Shown here: positions 34,084 through 44,308 of the stretch, piece after piece | Layout of the letters: each line of letters opens with the position of its first letter | Numbering within the stretch: position 1 is the first letter of the stretch | Assembly (NCBI GenBank): GCA_902520685.1 | Contig: CABYPE010000002.1 | Coordinates: 1 to 64,000, forward strand | Origin: an uncultured Pelagibacteraceae bacterium | GTDB taxonomy: Bacteria; Pseudomonadota; Alphaproteobacteria; Pelagibacterales; Pelagibacteraceae | Direction: 5' to 3' | Length of the DNA stretch: 64,000 bases | The notes under the pieces: generated by a model | Databases searched by the model: none | Told to the model about the DNA's origin: nothing | What the model saw: the letters and a program-made list of their open reading frames with translations, nothing else | Translations under genes and position numbers: made by a program

Positions 34084-35034
34084 CTATATACAAAACATTT
34101 TTAAACAAGCCATTCTTACTGCTACCCCAAGTTCGACTTGTTCTTTAATTACACTTTTATTAATGTCATCTGCCAATATTGTGTCAATTTCAATACCTCT
34201 GTTCATTGGACCTGGATGCATAATTAAAGCATCAGATTTAGCGTTTTCCAACTTGTCTGGAGTTAAACCGTAATACTCATAATATTCTCTATTTGATGAA
34301 AGATAAGAGCTAGTCATTCTCTCATTTTGTAATCTTAACATCATCACGATGTCACAATCTTTTAATCCTTTATTCATATCGGTGAAAGTATTTACACCAA
34401 ATTTCTCTATTTCTTTTGGCATTAAGTTTGTTGGTGCTACAATATTTACTTCAGCACCAAGCATATTAAGTAAATAAATATTTGATCTTGCGACTCTTGA
34501 ATGGAGAATATCTCCACAAATTGCTATTTTAAGACCTTCAATTTTCTTTTTTCTATTTATAATTGTTAAAGCATCTAATAGTGCTTGAGTAGGGTGTTCT
34601 CTTCTGCCATCACCAGCATTTAGAACTGAACAATTAACTTTTTGAGATAACAAGTTACAAGCACCAGAGTCTTGGTGCCTTACAACAATAATATCTGGAT
34701 GCATGGCATTTAAAGTCATTGCCGTATCTATTAACGTTTCACCTTTCTTGATAGCCGAATTAGCCATGTTCATTGACATTACATCAGCTCCTAACCTTTT
34801 TCCTGCTAATTCAAATGAACTTTGAGTCCTGGTTGAGGGTTCGAAAAATAAATTTATTTGAGTTTTACCTCTAAGGGTATCAATTTTTTTATTTTTACTT
34901 TGGTTAAGTTTTATAAATGATTGTGCTTCATCTAATATTAAATTAACATCATTAATCGATAAATCTTGGATACCTAACAAATGTTTTTGGGAGATTTTAA
35001 TAGCTTTATTGGTTTTAATTGCCATTAAAACCAA
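34084..35034 (-). CDS. pyrB: Aspartate carbamoyltransferase catalytic subunit
   Basis: [31 protein letters not shown]. Confidence 0.96.
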   Translation of the reverse strand: MVLMAIKTNKAIKISQKHLLGIQDLSINDVNLILDEAQSFIKLNQSKNKKIDTLRGKTQINLFFEPSTRTQSSFELAGKRLGADVMSMNMANSAIKKGETLIDTAMTLNAMHPDIIVVRHQDSGACNLLSQKVNCSVLNAGDGRREHPTQALLDALTIINRKKKIEGLKIAICGDILHSRVARSNIYLLNMLGAEVNIVAPTNLMPKEIEKFGVNTFTDMNKGLKDCDIVMMLRLQNERMTSSYLSSNREYYEYYGLTPDKLENAKSDALIMHPGPMNRGIEIDTILADDINKSVIKEQVELGVAVRMACLKMFCI

Positions 35035-35067
35035 CTCTATAACTATAAACCTCTATAATAGCAAGTA

Positions 35068-35523
35068 TTAATTATTTAAAAAATCTATTGCCCCTTGCAA
35101 TATAAATGCAGCAGCGTTTTCATCTATTTTTTTTTCTCTTTTACTAACATTAACATCAAGTTGACTAGATAAATTGAAAGCCCCTACAGTTGATAATCTT
35201 TCATCCCATAAACAAATAGGTAAATCAATATTTTTTTCTATATTGTCAGAGGTATCTTTTACAGACTGAGTCGAGCTACTGGACGATCCATCCATATTAA
35301 GAGGATTTCCTATAATAATCCCTTTTATATTATTTTCTTCAATTATAATCCTAAGTTCGTTTATGAGATCTTTAGCGCTGGTTCTATTTATAGTTTTAAA
35401 GGGTGTAGCTATTAATTGTTTTTCATCACATATCGACACACCAATTCTTTTAGAGCCAAGATCCAAACCTATTAATCTAGACTTATCTGACTGTTTTTTT
35501 TTGAATTCCTCTAAGGTGATCAT
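35068..35523 (-). CDS. ruvX: Holliday junction resolvase-like RuvX (YqgF)
   Basis: GLDLGSKRIGVSICD, WDERLST, DENAAAFILQ. Confidence 0.92.
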   Translation of the reverse strand: MITLEEFKKKQSDKSRLIGLDLGSKRIGVSICDEKQLIATPFKTINRTSAKDLINELRIIIEENNIKGIIIGNPLNMDGSSSSSTQSVKDTSDNIEKNIDLPICLWDERLSTVGAFNLSSQLDVNVSKREKKIDENAAAFILQGAIDFLNN

Positions 35524-35573
35524 ATTGTATAATTTAAACTTAAGTGATAGTTTGCGTCATATTTAAATATCAT

Positions 35574-35861
35574 ATGAACATAGATCTTAAAACAATAAAG
35601 CATATATCTAAACTATCAAGAATATCAGTTGATGAACAAAAAGCAGAGAAATTAGCTGATGATTTAAACTCAATTTTCAAATTTATCGAAAAACTTAATG
35701 AATTAAAAACAGACAACGTTGTGCCTCTGACATCAGTTGCCGAAACTACTCTTAAATTAAGATCTGATGAGATTAAAAGTGAAGATATTCGTAAACAAAT
35801 ATTAAAAAATTCACCTCAAGATAATGAAGATTATTTTGTTGTGCCAAAAGTTATTGAATAA
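35574..35861 (+). CDS. gatC: Glu/Asp-tRNA(Gln/Asn) amidotransferase subunit C
   Basis: GatC-like sequence directly upstream of gatA; Met at 35574 preferred over 35544. Confidence 0.92.
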   Translation: MNIDLKTIKHISKLSRISVDEQKAEKLADDLNSIFKFIEKLNELKTDNVVPLTSVAETTLKLRSDEIKSEDIRKQILKNSPQDNEDYFVVPKVIE

Positions 35862-37318
35862 TGTCAGATATTACAAAACAATCACTTTCAGAATTAGTTA
35901 AAAATATAAAAGATAAAAAATTATCCTCAGAAGAAGTTACAAAAGCTTTTATTAATAGGTCAGAAAAATCTAAAGAGTTGAATGCATATATTACTGAAGA
36001 TTATTCATCTGCATTAGAAAAAGCTAAAAAATTTGATCAAAAACCAAATCTTGAATTAAAGTTACCAGGTATACCTATGGCAGTTAAAGATTTGTTTTGT
36101 ACAGACAGTATTCGCACAACTGCTGGAAGTAAAATCTTAAATAATTTTGTTCCTACTTATGAGTCTACTGTTACACAAAATATTTGGAACGAGGGAGCTA
36201 TACTTCTTGGAAAACTAAATTGTGATGAATTTGCAATGGGATCATCAAATGAAACTAGTTTCTTTGGTAATGTTCAAAATCCAATTGATAAAAATTTGGT
36301 CCCTGGAGGTTCTTCAGGAGGTTCAGCATCAGCAGTTGCTGGTCAATTAACTCCAATAACTATTGGAACAGATACAGGTGGTTCCATTAGACAACCAGCT
36401 TCTTTTACAGGAACAGTAGGTCTTAAACCAACTTATGGAAGTTGTTCACGATATGGTATAGTTGCATTTGCATCCTCTTTAGATCAAGCAGGTCCTATGG
36501 CGCAGAACGTAAAAGATTGTGCATTGCTTCAAGAAGTAATTAGTACTTATGATCCTAAAGATTCTACTTCAATTGACTTTAAAAGAAATGAATACAGTAA
36601 AGAATTATCAAAAAATATTAAAGGTAAAAAAATTGGAATACCAAAAGAATATCGAGTTGACGGAATGCCACAAGAAATTGAAGAACTTTGGCAAAAAGGT
36701 ATTCAGTATGCAAAAAACTGTGGAGCAGAAATAGTAGACATATCACTTCCTCACACAAGTTACGCATTGCCAACTTACTATATTGTTGCACCGGCAGAAG
36801 CCTCATCTAATTTAGCTAGATATGATGGTGTAAAATATGGATTTAGAGCTAAAGGAGAGAACCTTACAGACATGTACGAAAAAACAAGGTCAGAAGGTTT
36901 TGGGGCAGAAGTTCAAAGACGAATAATGATTGGAACTTATGTTTTATCATCTGGTTACTATGATGCTTATTACCTTAAAGCTCAAAAAGTTAGAAAATTG
37001 ATTAAAAATGATTTTGATGAGGCATATAAAAAAGTTGATGCAATATTAACTCCTTCAACACCAAGCTCAGCATTTAAAATTGGAGAGAAGAAAGATGATC
37101 CAGTCTCAATGTACTTAAATGATATCTTTACTGTACCAGTTAATTTAGCCGGTTTACCTGGAATTTCTATTCCCGCAGGTCATGATGCCAAAGGATATCC
37201 ATTAGGTTTACAAATAATTGGTAAAGCTTTTGATGAACAAAACATATTAAACATTGCATATGCAATGGAAGAAAAGATTAATTTTAAAAATAAGATAACT
37301 GATTGGTGGATTAAATGA
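35861..37318 (+). CDS. gatA: Glu/Asp-tRNA(Gln/Asn) amidotransferase subunit A
   Basis: Amidase signature [34 protein letters not shown]. Confidence 0.98.
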   Translation: MSDITKQSLSELVKNIKDKKLSSEEVTKAFINRSEKSKELNAYITEDYSSALEKAKKFDQKPNLELKLPGIPMAVKDLFCTDSIRTTAGSKILNNFVPTYESTVTQNIWNEGAILLGKLNCDEFAMGSSNETSFFGNVQNPIDKNLVPGGSSGGSASAVAGQLTPITIGTDTGGSIRQPASFTGTVGLKPTYGSCSRYGIVAFASSLDQAGPMAQNVKDCALLQEVISTYDPKDSTSIDFKRNEYSKELSKNIKGKKIGIPKEYRVDGMPQEIEELWQKGIQYAKNCGAEIVDISLPHTSYALPTYYIVAPAEASSNLARYDGVKYGFRAKGENLTDMYEKTRSEGFGAEVQRRIMIGTYVLSSGYYDAYYLKAQKVRKLIKNDFDEAYKKVDAILTPSTPSSAFKIGEKKDDPVSMYLNDIFTVPVNLAGLPGISIPAGHDAKGYPLGLQIIGKAFDEQNILNIAYAMEEKINFKNKITDWWIK

Positions 37319-38790
37319 GTAAAAATAAATCAGAATATCTGATTAATAGAAAAGATAATCAATATGAAGTTGTAATTGGATTAGAAGTACATGCCCAAGT
37401 CACTTCAGAATCAAAATTATTTTCAGCATCGTCAACTAAATTTGGTGCTGAGCCAAATACCCAAGTAAGCTTAGTTGATGCTGCATTTCCAGGAATGCTA
37501 CCTGTAATAAATGAGTTTTGTGTAAAACAAGCAATTAAAACTGGCATTGGCCTAAATGCAAAAATCAATAATCGTTCAGTATTTGATAGAAAAAATTATT
37601 TTTATGCAGATTTACCTCAAGGGTATCAGATTTCTCAATTTAAAGATCCAATAGTAGGTGAGGGTAAAGTTATTTTAGATATGCCTGAAGGCCAGAAAGA
37701 AGTTGGCATAGAAAGATTACATTTAGAACAAGATGCAGGAAAAAGCATACATGATCTTGATCCACAAAATACTTTTGTAGACTTAAATAGATCTGGAGTA
37801 GCTTTAATGGAAATTGTAAGTAAGCCTGATCTAAGATCACCTGATGAAGTGAGTGCCTATATTAAGAAATTAAGATCAATAATGAGATATTTAGGTACAT
37901 GTGATGGAAATATGCAAGAAGGATCGTTAAGAGCTGATGTTAACGTTTCAGTTAGAGCAAAGGGATCAAAAGAATTTGGAACAAGATGTGAGATTAAAAA
38001 TGTAAACTCTATCAAATTTATGCAAATGGCTATCGAATATGAAGCTAATAGACAAGTTGATTTAATAGAAGAAGGAAAATCAATTGATCAAGAAACAAGA
38101 TTATTTGACACAAAAAAAAATGAAACAAGATCTATGAGATCAAAGGAAGATGCTCATGATTATAGGTATTTTCCAGATCCAGACTTATTACCATTAGAAG
38201 TTTCCGATGAATTTATTAATCAACTTAAAACTGATATTCCTGAATTACCAGATGACAAAAAGAAGAGATTTATAGAAGAGTTTAAACTATCACCATATGA
38301 AGCAAATATTTTAGTCTCAGATATTGATACAGGAAAATATTTTGAAGAAGTTGTGGCTAAGATGGGAAAAAACAAAGATATAAAATTAGCAGTCAACTGG
38401 ATTACAGGCGAGTTGTTTGCTGTTTTAAATAATAAAAATTTGGAAATCTCTCAAAGTCCAATAAGTGCCAAGAATTTAGCAATACTAGTGAACTTAATTA
38501 AAAATGGAACAATCTCTGGAAAAATAGCTAAAACAGTATTTGAATTAATGATGGATGGAGATAAGGACCCTCAAAAAATTGTTGAAGAAAAAGGGTTAAA
38601 ACAACAAAGTGATCCTAAAGCACTAGAGGCTCTAATAGATAAGATTATTAATGACAATAGAGACAAAGCCATTGAATATAAACAAGGTAAGGAAAAACTA
38701 TTTGGATTCTTTGTTGGTCAGGCAATGAAAGTTTCTGGTGGTAAAGCTAATCCTCAATTAATAAATGAGATATTAAAGAAAAAGCTTTAA
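37315..38790 (+). CDS. gatB: Glu/Asp-tRNA(Gln/Asn) amidotransferase subunit B
   Basis: VIGLEVHAQ..., [30 protein letters not shown]. Confidence 0.98.
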   Translation: MSKNKSEYLINRKDNQYEVVIGLEVHAQVTSESKLFSASSTKFGAEPNTQVSLVDAAFPGMLPVINEFCVKQAIKTGIGLNAKINNRSVFDRKNYFYADLPQGYQISQFKDPIVGEGKVILDMPEGQKEVGIERLHLEQDAGKSIHDLDPQNTFVDLNRSGVALMEIVSKPDLRSPDEVSAYIKKLRSIMRYLGTCDGNMQEGSLRADVNVSVRAKGSKEFGTRCEIKNVNSIKFMQMAIEYEANRQVDLIEEGKSIDQETRLFDTKKNETRSMRSKEDAHDYRYFPDPDLLPLEVSDEFINQLKTDIPELPDDKKKRFIEEFKLSPYEANILVSDIDTGKYFEEVVAKMGKNKDIKLAVNWITGELFAVLNNKNLEISQSPISAKNLAILVNLIKNGTISGKIAKTVFELMMDGDKDPQKIVEEKGLKQQSDPKALEALIDKIINDNRDKAIEYKQGKEKLFGFFVGQAMKVSGGKANPQLINEILKKKL

Positions 38791-38794
38791 CACA

Positions 38795-39445
38795 ATGGGT
38801 GCAAACCTTGATATCACAGAGAAATTACAAAATTATATCAATGATTTTGGTTTAAAGCTAAATCCAGTTCAAGAAGAAATAATTAATTACAATAAATCAT
38901 TAGGAGACATTAAAAGAATGCAAGTTGATCCTACTCAGTGTTACTTTCTTCATCTATTGATAAAGGTTTCAAATATTAAAAATGTTCTTGAAATAGGAAC
39001 TTTTACAGGACTTAGTGCTCTTTCAATTTTACTTGCTTTACCAGATGATGGAAAATTAATTGCATTAGATAAAAATGATGAAACTAATAAAATAGCACTA
39101 AGCTTTTTTGAAAAAGCAAAACAAACTCATAAAATTAAAACCATAATTAAACCTGCACTTAAGAGCTTAGAAGAATTAAAAGATAAAAAATTTGATATGG
39201 TTTTTATTGATGCAGATAAAATGAATTATAAAGAATATTACGAAAAATCTTTAAGAATGCTTAATCAAGGAGGATTAATTATAATAGATAATGTTTTATG
39301 GCACGGTGAAGTAGCTGATGAAAAAAATAACGATAAATTTACTGTCTATATTAGAGAATTTAATAAATTTGTATCAGAAGATAAAAGAGTGGAGCAAATT
39401 ATTATACCATTGGGTGATGGAATGACTATTTGTAGAGTTTTATAA
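38795..39445 (+). CDS. O-methyltransferase family 3 (class I SAM-dependent)
   Basis: VLEIGTFTGLSALSILLALP; DMVFIDADKMNY; IIIDNVLWHGEV. Confidence 0.88.
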   Translation: MGANLDITEKLQNYINDFGLKLNPVQEEIINYNKSLGDIKRMQVDPTQCYFLHLLIKVSNIKNVLEIGTFTGLSALSILLALPDDGKLIALDKNDETNKIALSFFEKAKQTHKIKTIIKPALKSLEELKDKKFDMVFIDADKMNYKEYYEKSLRMLNQGGLIIIDNVLWHGEVADEKNNDKFTVYIREFNKFVSEDKRVEQIIIPLGDGMTICRVL

Positions 39446-40353
39446 TGTTTAAAGTTTTTGGCTTTTATAAATTTATTAAGATTAAATCATTAAAAAAAAA
39501 CAAAGCTCTTCTACAAAAATTTCTTACACTAAATAATATAAGTGGAACAATAATTATTGCCAAAGAAGGATTAAATGGGACAATATCTGGTCATATCAAA
39601 GATATAGATAAAACAATTAAAAAACTTAAATTTTTATTTTCATTTAAAGGCTTCGATAATAACAACGAGTCTAGATCTAAATTTCAACCATTTCATAAAC
39701 CTAAAGTAAAAATTAAAAAGGAAGTTGTCCCAATGAATTTGATATTAAATTCTAGAGAGAGAAATATTAAATCACATTTGGACCCAAAAGAATGGAATAA
39801 ACTAATTAAAGATAAAGACACATACATTATTGATACTAGAAAATCTTTTGAATACAAAGTTGGAACATTTAAAAAGTCGGTAAACCCAAATGTTAATAAT
39901 TTTAGAGATTTTCCAAAATACTTAAATAAACTTAAAAAAAATAAACCTGTAGCAATGTTTTGTACTGGAGGAATACGTTGTGAAAAAACTTCAGTTTATC
40001 TAAAAAAGAAGGGTTTTAAAAATATCTATCAATTAAATGGTGGGATCTTAAACTATCTCAAAAAAATTAACAAAAAAGAAAGTTTGTGGAAAGGTGAGTG
40101 TTTTGTTTTTGATAACAGAATTAGCCTTAAACACGGTTTAGAAATAGGCTCATATTCTATATGTAGCGGGTGTAGAATGCCAATTTCACCAAAAGACAAA
40201 AGATCTAAAAAATTTGAAGAAGGTGTTTCTTGTCCAAACTGCTATAACAACTTAACTGAGTCTCAAAAATCACGTTTTAGAATGAGACAAAGTCAGGTAT
40301 ACAAAGCAAAACAATCTGGAAAAAAATATATTTTTCAAAAAGAATTTAAATAA
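39445..40353 (+). CDS. trhO: Rhodanese-domain tRNA uridine hydroxylase (TrhO/YceA family)
   Basis: Rhodanese active site MFCTGGIRCEKTS; EGLNGTISG N-domain. Confidence 0.9.
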   Translation: MFKVFGFYKFIKIKSLKKNKALLQKFLTLNNISGTIIIAKEGLNGTISGHIKDIDKTIKKLKFLFSFKGFDNNNESRSKFQPFHKPKVKIKKEVVPMNLILNSRERNIKSHLDPKEWNKLIKDKDTYIIDTRKSFEYKVGTFKKSVNPNVNNFRDFPKYLNKLKKNKPVAMFCTGGIRCEKTSVYLKKKGFKNIYQLNGGILNYLKKINKKESLWKGECFVFDNRISLKHGLEIGSYSICSGCRMPISPKDKRSKKFEEGVSCPNCYNNLTESQKSRFRMRQSQVYKAKQSGKKYIFQKEFK

Positions 40354-40361
40354 GGATATTT

Positions 40362-41732
40362 TTGTCTACTTCATACAAGCTTACTAAAGATCCAATATGG
40401 TTTTTACTTCGTAAAGTCACAATACCTGCAAGTGTAGGGTCTCTATTTCAAACATTTTACAATCTAGTTGATACTTGGTTTGCAGGAAAAATCTCAGCAG
40501 AAGCAATAGGTGCGATAGCTAAATCATTTCCAATTTACTTTACTATAATTGCTGTTGGTGTTGGAATAGGTGCTGCTACTAATGCAATGATTGGTAATTC
40601 TATCGGTGAAAAAAAAGAGAGAGTTGCATCTATGTATATTGCACAATCTTTAATTTTTGCTTTGGTAATTTCAGTTTTAGTAACAATTTTTGGTTTAAAT
40701 GCATCAGATTATCTTCTGGGTATTATGGGATCAGACGCTGATGGAATAATATTAACTAGAGAATATTTGGATATCATATTTTATGGAACTTTCATTGTAC
40801 TGATCCAGATATCTTTGAATGGAACCTTAAACGCTCAAGGTGACACTAAAAGTTATAGAAATGTTTTAATATTTAGTTTTTTCTTAAATATTTTTTTAAA
40901 CCCTCTTTTTATATGGGGATATGGAATAATTCCTGCTTTTGGTATAGCTGGACTTGCTATAGCAACAGTAATTTCACAACTGATCGGAACAATCTATTTA
41001 GCTTATAAAGTTAATAACTGTAAAATTAGAGAATACTTAAAGATAGTATGTTTTATTCCTAAGTTTGAATACTTAAATCCTTTAACAAGGCAGTCGGTCC
41101 CTGTTATGTTTAGTATGTTATTTATTGGAGTAGGTATATTTAATATTCTATATTTCATTGGTCAGTTTGGTGATTTAGCAACAGCTGGTTATGGAGCAGC
41201 GTTAAGAGTGGAGCAAGTATTTTTACTTCCAGTTATTGGATTGAATACGGCAGTTCTTTCTATTGGTGGTCAAAACTTTGGAGCTAAGGCTTATGATAGA
41301 ATTAGAGAACTCTATACAAAGGCTCTGTTATTTGGTTCTTCATTTATGGTAATTGCTGGAATAATAATTTTTTTTGGTGCAGAATTTTTTGTCTCTTTAT
41401 TTACTGATAATCAAGAAGCAGTAAAACATGGTGCAATTTATTTAAAAGTTGCAGCTTTAATTGGACCAATTTATCCAGTGTTCTTTATTACTACAGCTGT
41501 ATTTCAGGCTGTTAAAAAACCACTATATAGTCTTTATTTAAGCATATTAAGATTAACTGCGTTTCCTTTTTTAAGTTTGTGGTATGTAATTAATATAAGA
41601 GGCGGCGACTATGAGGATATATTTTATACAATTATGGCGACTAATTGGGCAATGGGAATTGTTGTTTTAATATTTATTGGTTATTTTTTAAATAATGTAT
41701 TTAAACAAAATAAACCTCTTTTTAGTTATTAG
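40362..41732 (+). CDS. MATE-family efflux transporter (TTG start)
   Basis: Polytopic MATE sequence (PASVGSLFQTFYNLVDTWFAGKIS); TTG at 40362 preceded by AAGGA. Confidence 0.92.
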   Translation: MSTSYKLTKDPIWFLLRKVTIPASVGSLFQTFYNLVDTWFAGKISAEAIGAIAKSFPIYFTIIAVGVGIGAATNAMIGNSIGEKKERVASMYIAQSLIFALVISVLVTIFGLNASDYLLGIMGSDADGIILTREYLDIIFYGTFIVLIQISLNGTLNAQGDTKSYRNVLIFSFFLNIFLNPLFIWGYGIIPAFGIAGLAIATVISQLIGTIYLAYKVNNCKIREYLKIVCFIPKFEYLNPLTRQSVPVMFSMLFIGVGIFNILYFIGQFGDLATAGYGAALRVEQVFLLPVIGLNTAVLSIGGQNFGAKAYDRIRELYTKALLFGSSFMVIAGIIIFFGAEFFVSLFTDNQEAVKHGAIYLKVAALIGPIYPVFFITTAVFQAVKKPLYSLYLSILRLTAFPFLSLWYVINIRGGDYEDIFYTIMATNWAMGIVVLIFIGYFLNNVFKQNKPLFSY

Positions 41733-42174
41733 TATTTGTCTAATATTTTTTTTCCTTACTTACAATGATGTTAAATCATATAAAATAAAAATTATTGATG
41801 GTGATACCATTCATTTAAATGGGGAAAAAATACGATTTACGGGTATAGACACTCCAGAACTTAAACAAATCTGCAATAAAGACAATAAAGTTATCCCATG
41901 TGGAATGGAAGCTAGACAACTATTAATTGATAAAATTGGCAAAAGTAAAGTAAGCTGTATAAGAGAAGGCAAAGATCAATATAAAAGAACTTTAGCTGAA
42001 TGTTTTGTAAATAATCTTAGTTTGTCATCCTATTTAGTAAGAAATGGTTATGCTTTTGCTTATAGAAAATATTCTAAAAAATTTATAGAAGACGAAAATT
42101 ATGCAAGAGTAAATAATCTTGGTATGTGGTCTATGAAGTTTGAATATCCATGGGATTATAGAAAAAAAAATTAA
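41695..42174 (+). CDS. Staphylococcal-nuclease-like thermonuclease with N-terminal signal/TM segment
   Basis: IDGDTIHLNGEKIRFTGIDTPELKQ; MWSMKFEYPWDYR. Confidence 0.88.
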   Translation: MYLNKINLFLVISICLIFFFLTYNDVKSYKIKIIDGDTIHLNGEKIRFTGIDTPELKQICNKDNKVIPCGMEARQLLIDKIGKSKVSCIREGKDQYKRTLAECFVNNLSLSSYLVRNGYAFAYRKYSKKFIEDENYARVNNLGMWSMKFEYPWDYRKKN

Positions 42175-42902
42175 TCTTTTTTTAACTTCTTCTCGAGTTT
42201 CCTTACAAAATAGGAAACTATTAATATCAAAATAAGATATTCTAGTATCAAAAAAGTGTATATTTCAAGTGGTCTATAAGTTGTAACTACTAACTCATTT
42301 GCTTTCCTGGTTAGATCCCCAATACCAATTATTGATACCAAAGAGGACATTTTTAATACATAAACAAATTGATTTCCAATAGCTGGTAAAATATTTTTGA
42401 TAGCTTGAGGTAAAATGACTAATCTCAATTTTCTAAAAAAATTTAAACCTAAAGAGCTTCCAGCTTCCCATTGAGCTTTTTTAATTGAATTTATTCCAGC
42501 TCTAAATATTTCAGCTTGAAATGCACTCTCGCTTATTGATAGAGCAATAATGCCGGAGACAAAAGGGCTAAAGCTTATTCCGGTCATTATTGGAAGACCA
42601 TAATAAATCCATAGGATTAAGACTAGAAGAGGGATTGCTCTTACAATTTCAACATATCCAATATTTAGGTAAGTTAAAAATTTATTTTTTGCTAAAGAAG
42701 GAACAGCAACGATAAAACCAATGACCATTGAAATAGTTATTGAAACAACAGAAATATAAATTGTTGTAGTTAGCCCACTTAACAAAAATTTAAGATTTGT
42801 TAATCCCTCAACATTATTTGGAGATAGAATTAACCAATTAAGCTCATTTTTACCGCATGAGGTTAAAGGTAGTATCAGAAGTAAAAAAAATAAATTTTTC
42901 AC
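42171..42902 (-). CDS. Polar amino acid-type ABC transporter permease (HisM/GlnP family) with lipobox-like N-terminus
   Basis: EAA loop ESAFQAEIFRAGINSIKKAQWEAGSSLGLNFFRKLRLVILPQAIKNILPAIGNQFVYVLKMSSLVSIIG. Confidence 0.93.
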   Translation of the reverse strand: MKNLFFLLLILPLTSCGKNELNWLILSPNNVEGLTNLKFLLSGLTTTIYISVVSITISMVIGFIVAVPSLAKNKFLTYLNIGYVEIVRAIPLLVLILWIYYGLPIMTGISFSPFVSGIIALSISESAFQAEIFRAGINSIKKAQWEAGSSLGLNFFRKLRLVILPQAIKNILPAIGNQFVYVLKMSSLVSIIGIGDLTRKANELVVTTYRPLEIYTFLILEYLILILIVSYFVRKLEKKLKKD

Positions 42903-42942
42903 TCTCCGATTTATAAAGAATTAAAAATTAATTACTAATTGA

Positions 42943-43710
42943 TTATAAACTTTTTAAATTATATTTAGCTAGTAATTTAGTAAAGAAGCCCGATGTTTTT
43001 TTCTTCTTTATCCAGTCATTAACATAATTATTCCATTTATCATCACCTTTTGGAACCATCATTGCTAAGAAAGCTGGATTTTTTTCTCCATCAGGAACTA
43101 TGGCTAATTGCTGGTATTTGATTATTAATTTATTTGCTTCAGTTGAACTTGTAATATTTCCATCTGCTCTTCCAGCTAAAACTTCTTGAAAGTCTCTTGC
43201 TGGTGCTTCAACTGAATTCAATTTGGATTTTGGAAAGAATTCTTTTGCCTTTTCTTCTTGAGAAGTACCAAGTGTTGTAGCAATTGTTACATTAGAATTG
43301 TTAAGCGAGTCCCAAGTTGAAAATTTATTTAAATTCTTTTTAAGAACTAATGGAACAGTTCCATATTTATAATAAGTATCTGTAAATCCAGCTACTTCAG
43401 CTCTTTTTGGAGTTTTTGTTACACTTGTTGATATATCATATCTTTCGGATGTGATGCCAGAAACTATAGTTTTCCATTCTGCAGGTACAAACTCAACTTT
43501 AACACCCATATCTTTCGCCAGTTCGTTCATTACATCAATATCAAATCCTTTATATTTATTGGTTGCTGGGTCTTTCATTGTCATTGGATCCCAGTCTCCA
43601 GTTGTACCAACTTTTAAAACTCCATTGGATAAGATTTTATCTAGATTTGACTCAGCGTTTAAAGAAAAGGGTAAAAGAGCAAATATTGCCAATATTAATA
43701 ATTTTTTCAT
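42943..43710 (-). CDS. ABC transporter substrate-binding protein, SBP family 3
   Basis: Signal peptide; [44 protein letters not shown]; adjacent permease. Confidence 0.92.
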   Translation of the reverse strand: MKKLLILAIFALLPFSLNAESNLDKILSNGVLKVGTTGDWDPMTMKDPATNKYKGFDIDVMNELAKDMGVKVEFVPAEWKTIVSGITSERYDISTSVTKTPKRAEVAGFTDTYYKYGTVPLVLKKNLNKFSTWDSLNNSNVTIATTLGTSQEEKAKEFFPKSKLNSVEAPARDFQEVLAGRADGNITSSTEANKLIIKYQQLAIVPDGEKNPAFLAMMVPKGDDKWNNYVNDWIKKKKTSGFFTKLLAKYNLKSL

Positions 43711-43744
43711 ACTTATTGTTAACTGATTTAGAAATGAATTGTGA

Positions 43745-44308
43745 CTATAATCTTGACGCAGCGTCGTTCATCCAAGAAAACAAATGTTGTGAAAATGAAC
43801 GTCTAACAAATAAATTTAGAGTATTTTTATCTTGATTATGAACAATTATATCAATTTTAGACAAGATTGTTTGTGTTACAGCACCTTTTTTATTTTGAAA
43901 ATCATTAAAATTAAATGGTGAACCGGTCTGAAATAATTCATAAATCTTATTTCCTTTAAGATTAATCATAACAAATTGATCAGTAACATCTGTAACAGCA
44001 CCAAGATTTAATTTTGAAATACTTTTATTTAATAGTTTTTCAGTTTCATAAGTATTCGTGTTTTCATCAACAGGTTCATTAGAAAAAATCATCCACTCAT
44101 CAGGACTTAACCAAAGAGCAGTTAATTTATCACTTTGAGTAGAGGTATTTGCTTCAGTTGGTAAAATAATATTTAATGATTTACCAATTGCAGAAATAAA
44201 TTCTCTTTTTTTACCCCTTATAACCAATTTCATTATTGGTTTAATTTCTTTCATCTGAAGATCTTGTAATAATGTTTGTTCAGGTAGAGCTTGATTATAA
44301 TTAAGCAT
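43745..44308 (-). CDS. soxG: Sarcosine oxidase gamma subunit
   Basis: Position after sox[12 protein letters not shown] and [15 protein letters not shown]. Confidence 0.9.
   Translation of the reverse strand: MLNYNQALPEQTLLQDLQMKEIKPIMKLVIRGKKREFISAIGKSLNIILPTEANTSTQSDKLTALWLSPDEWMIFSNEPVDENTNTYETEKLLNKSISKLNLGAVTDVTDQFVMINLKGNKIYELFQTGSPFNFNDFQNKKGAVTQTILSKIDIIVHNQDKNTLNLFVRRSFSQHLFSWMNDAASRL

Noticed and set aside
35559-35570. 12-bp palindrome ATATTTAAATAT in the ruvX-gatC divergent spacer
   Set aside because: Only A/T; expected by chance at this composition
43451-43835. Two + strand ORFs opposite the SBP signal peptide and the soxG end
   Set aside because: Antisense to well-supported genes, no family signature
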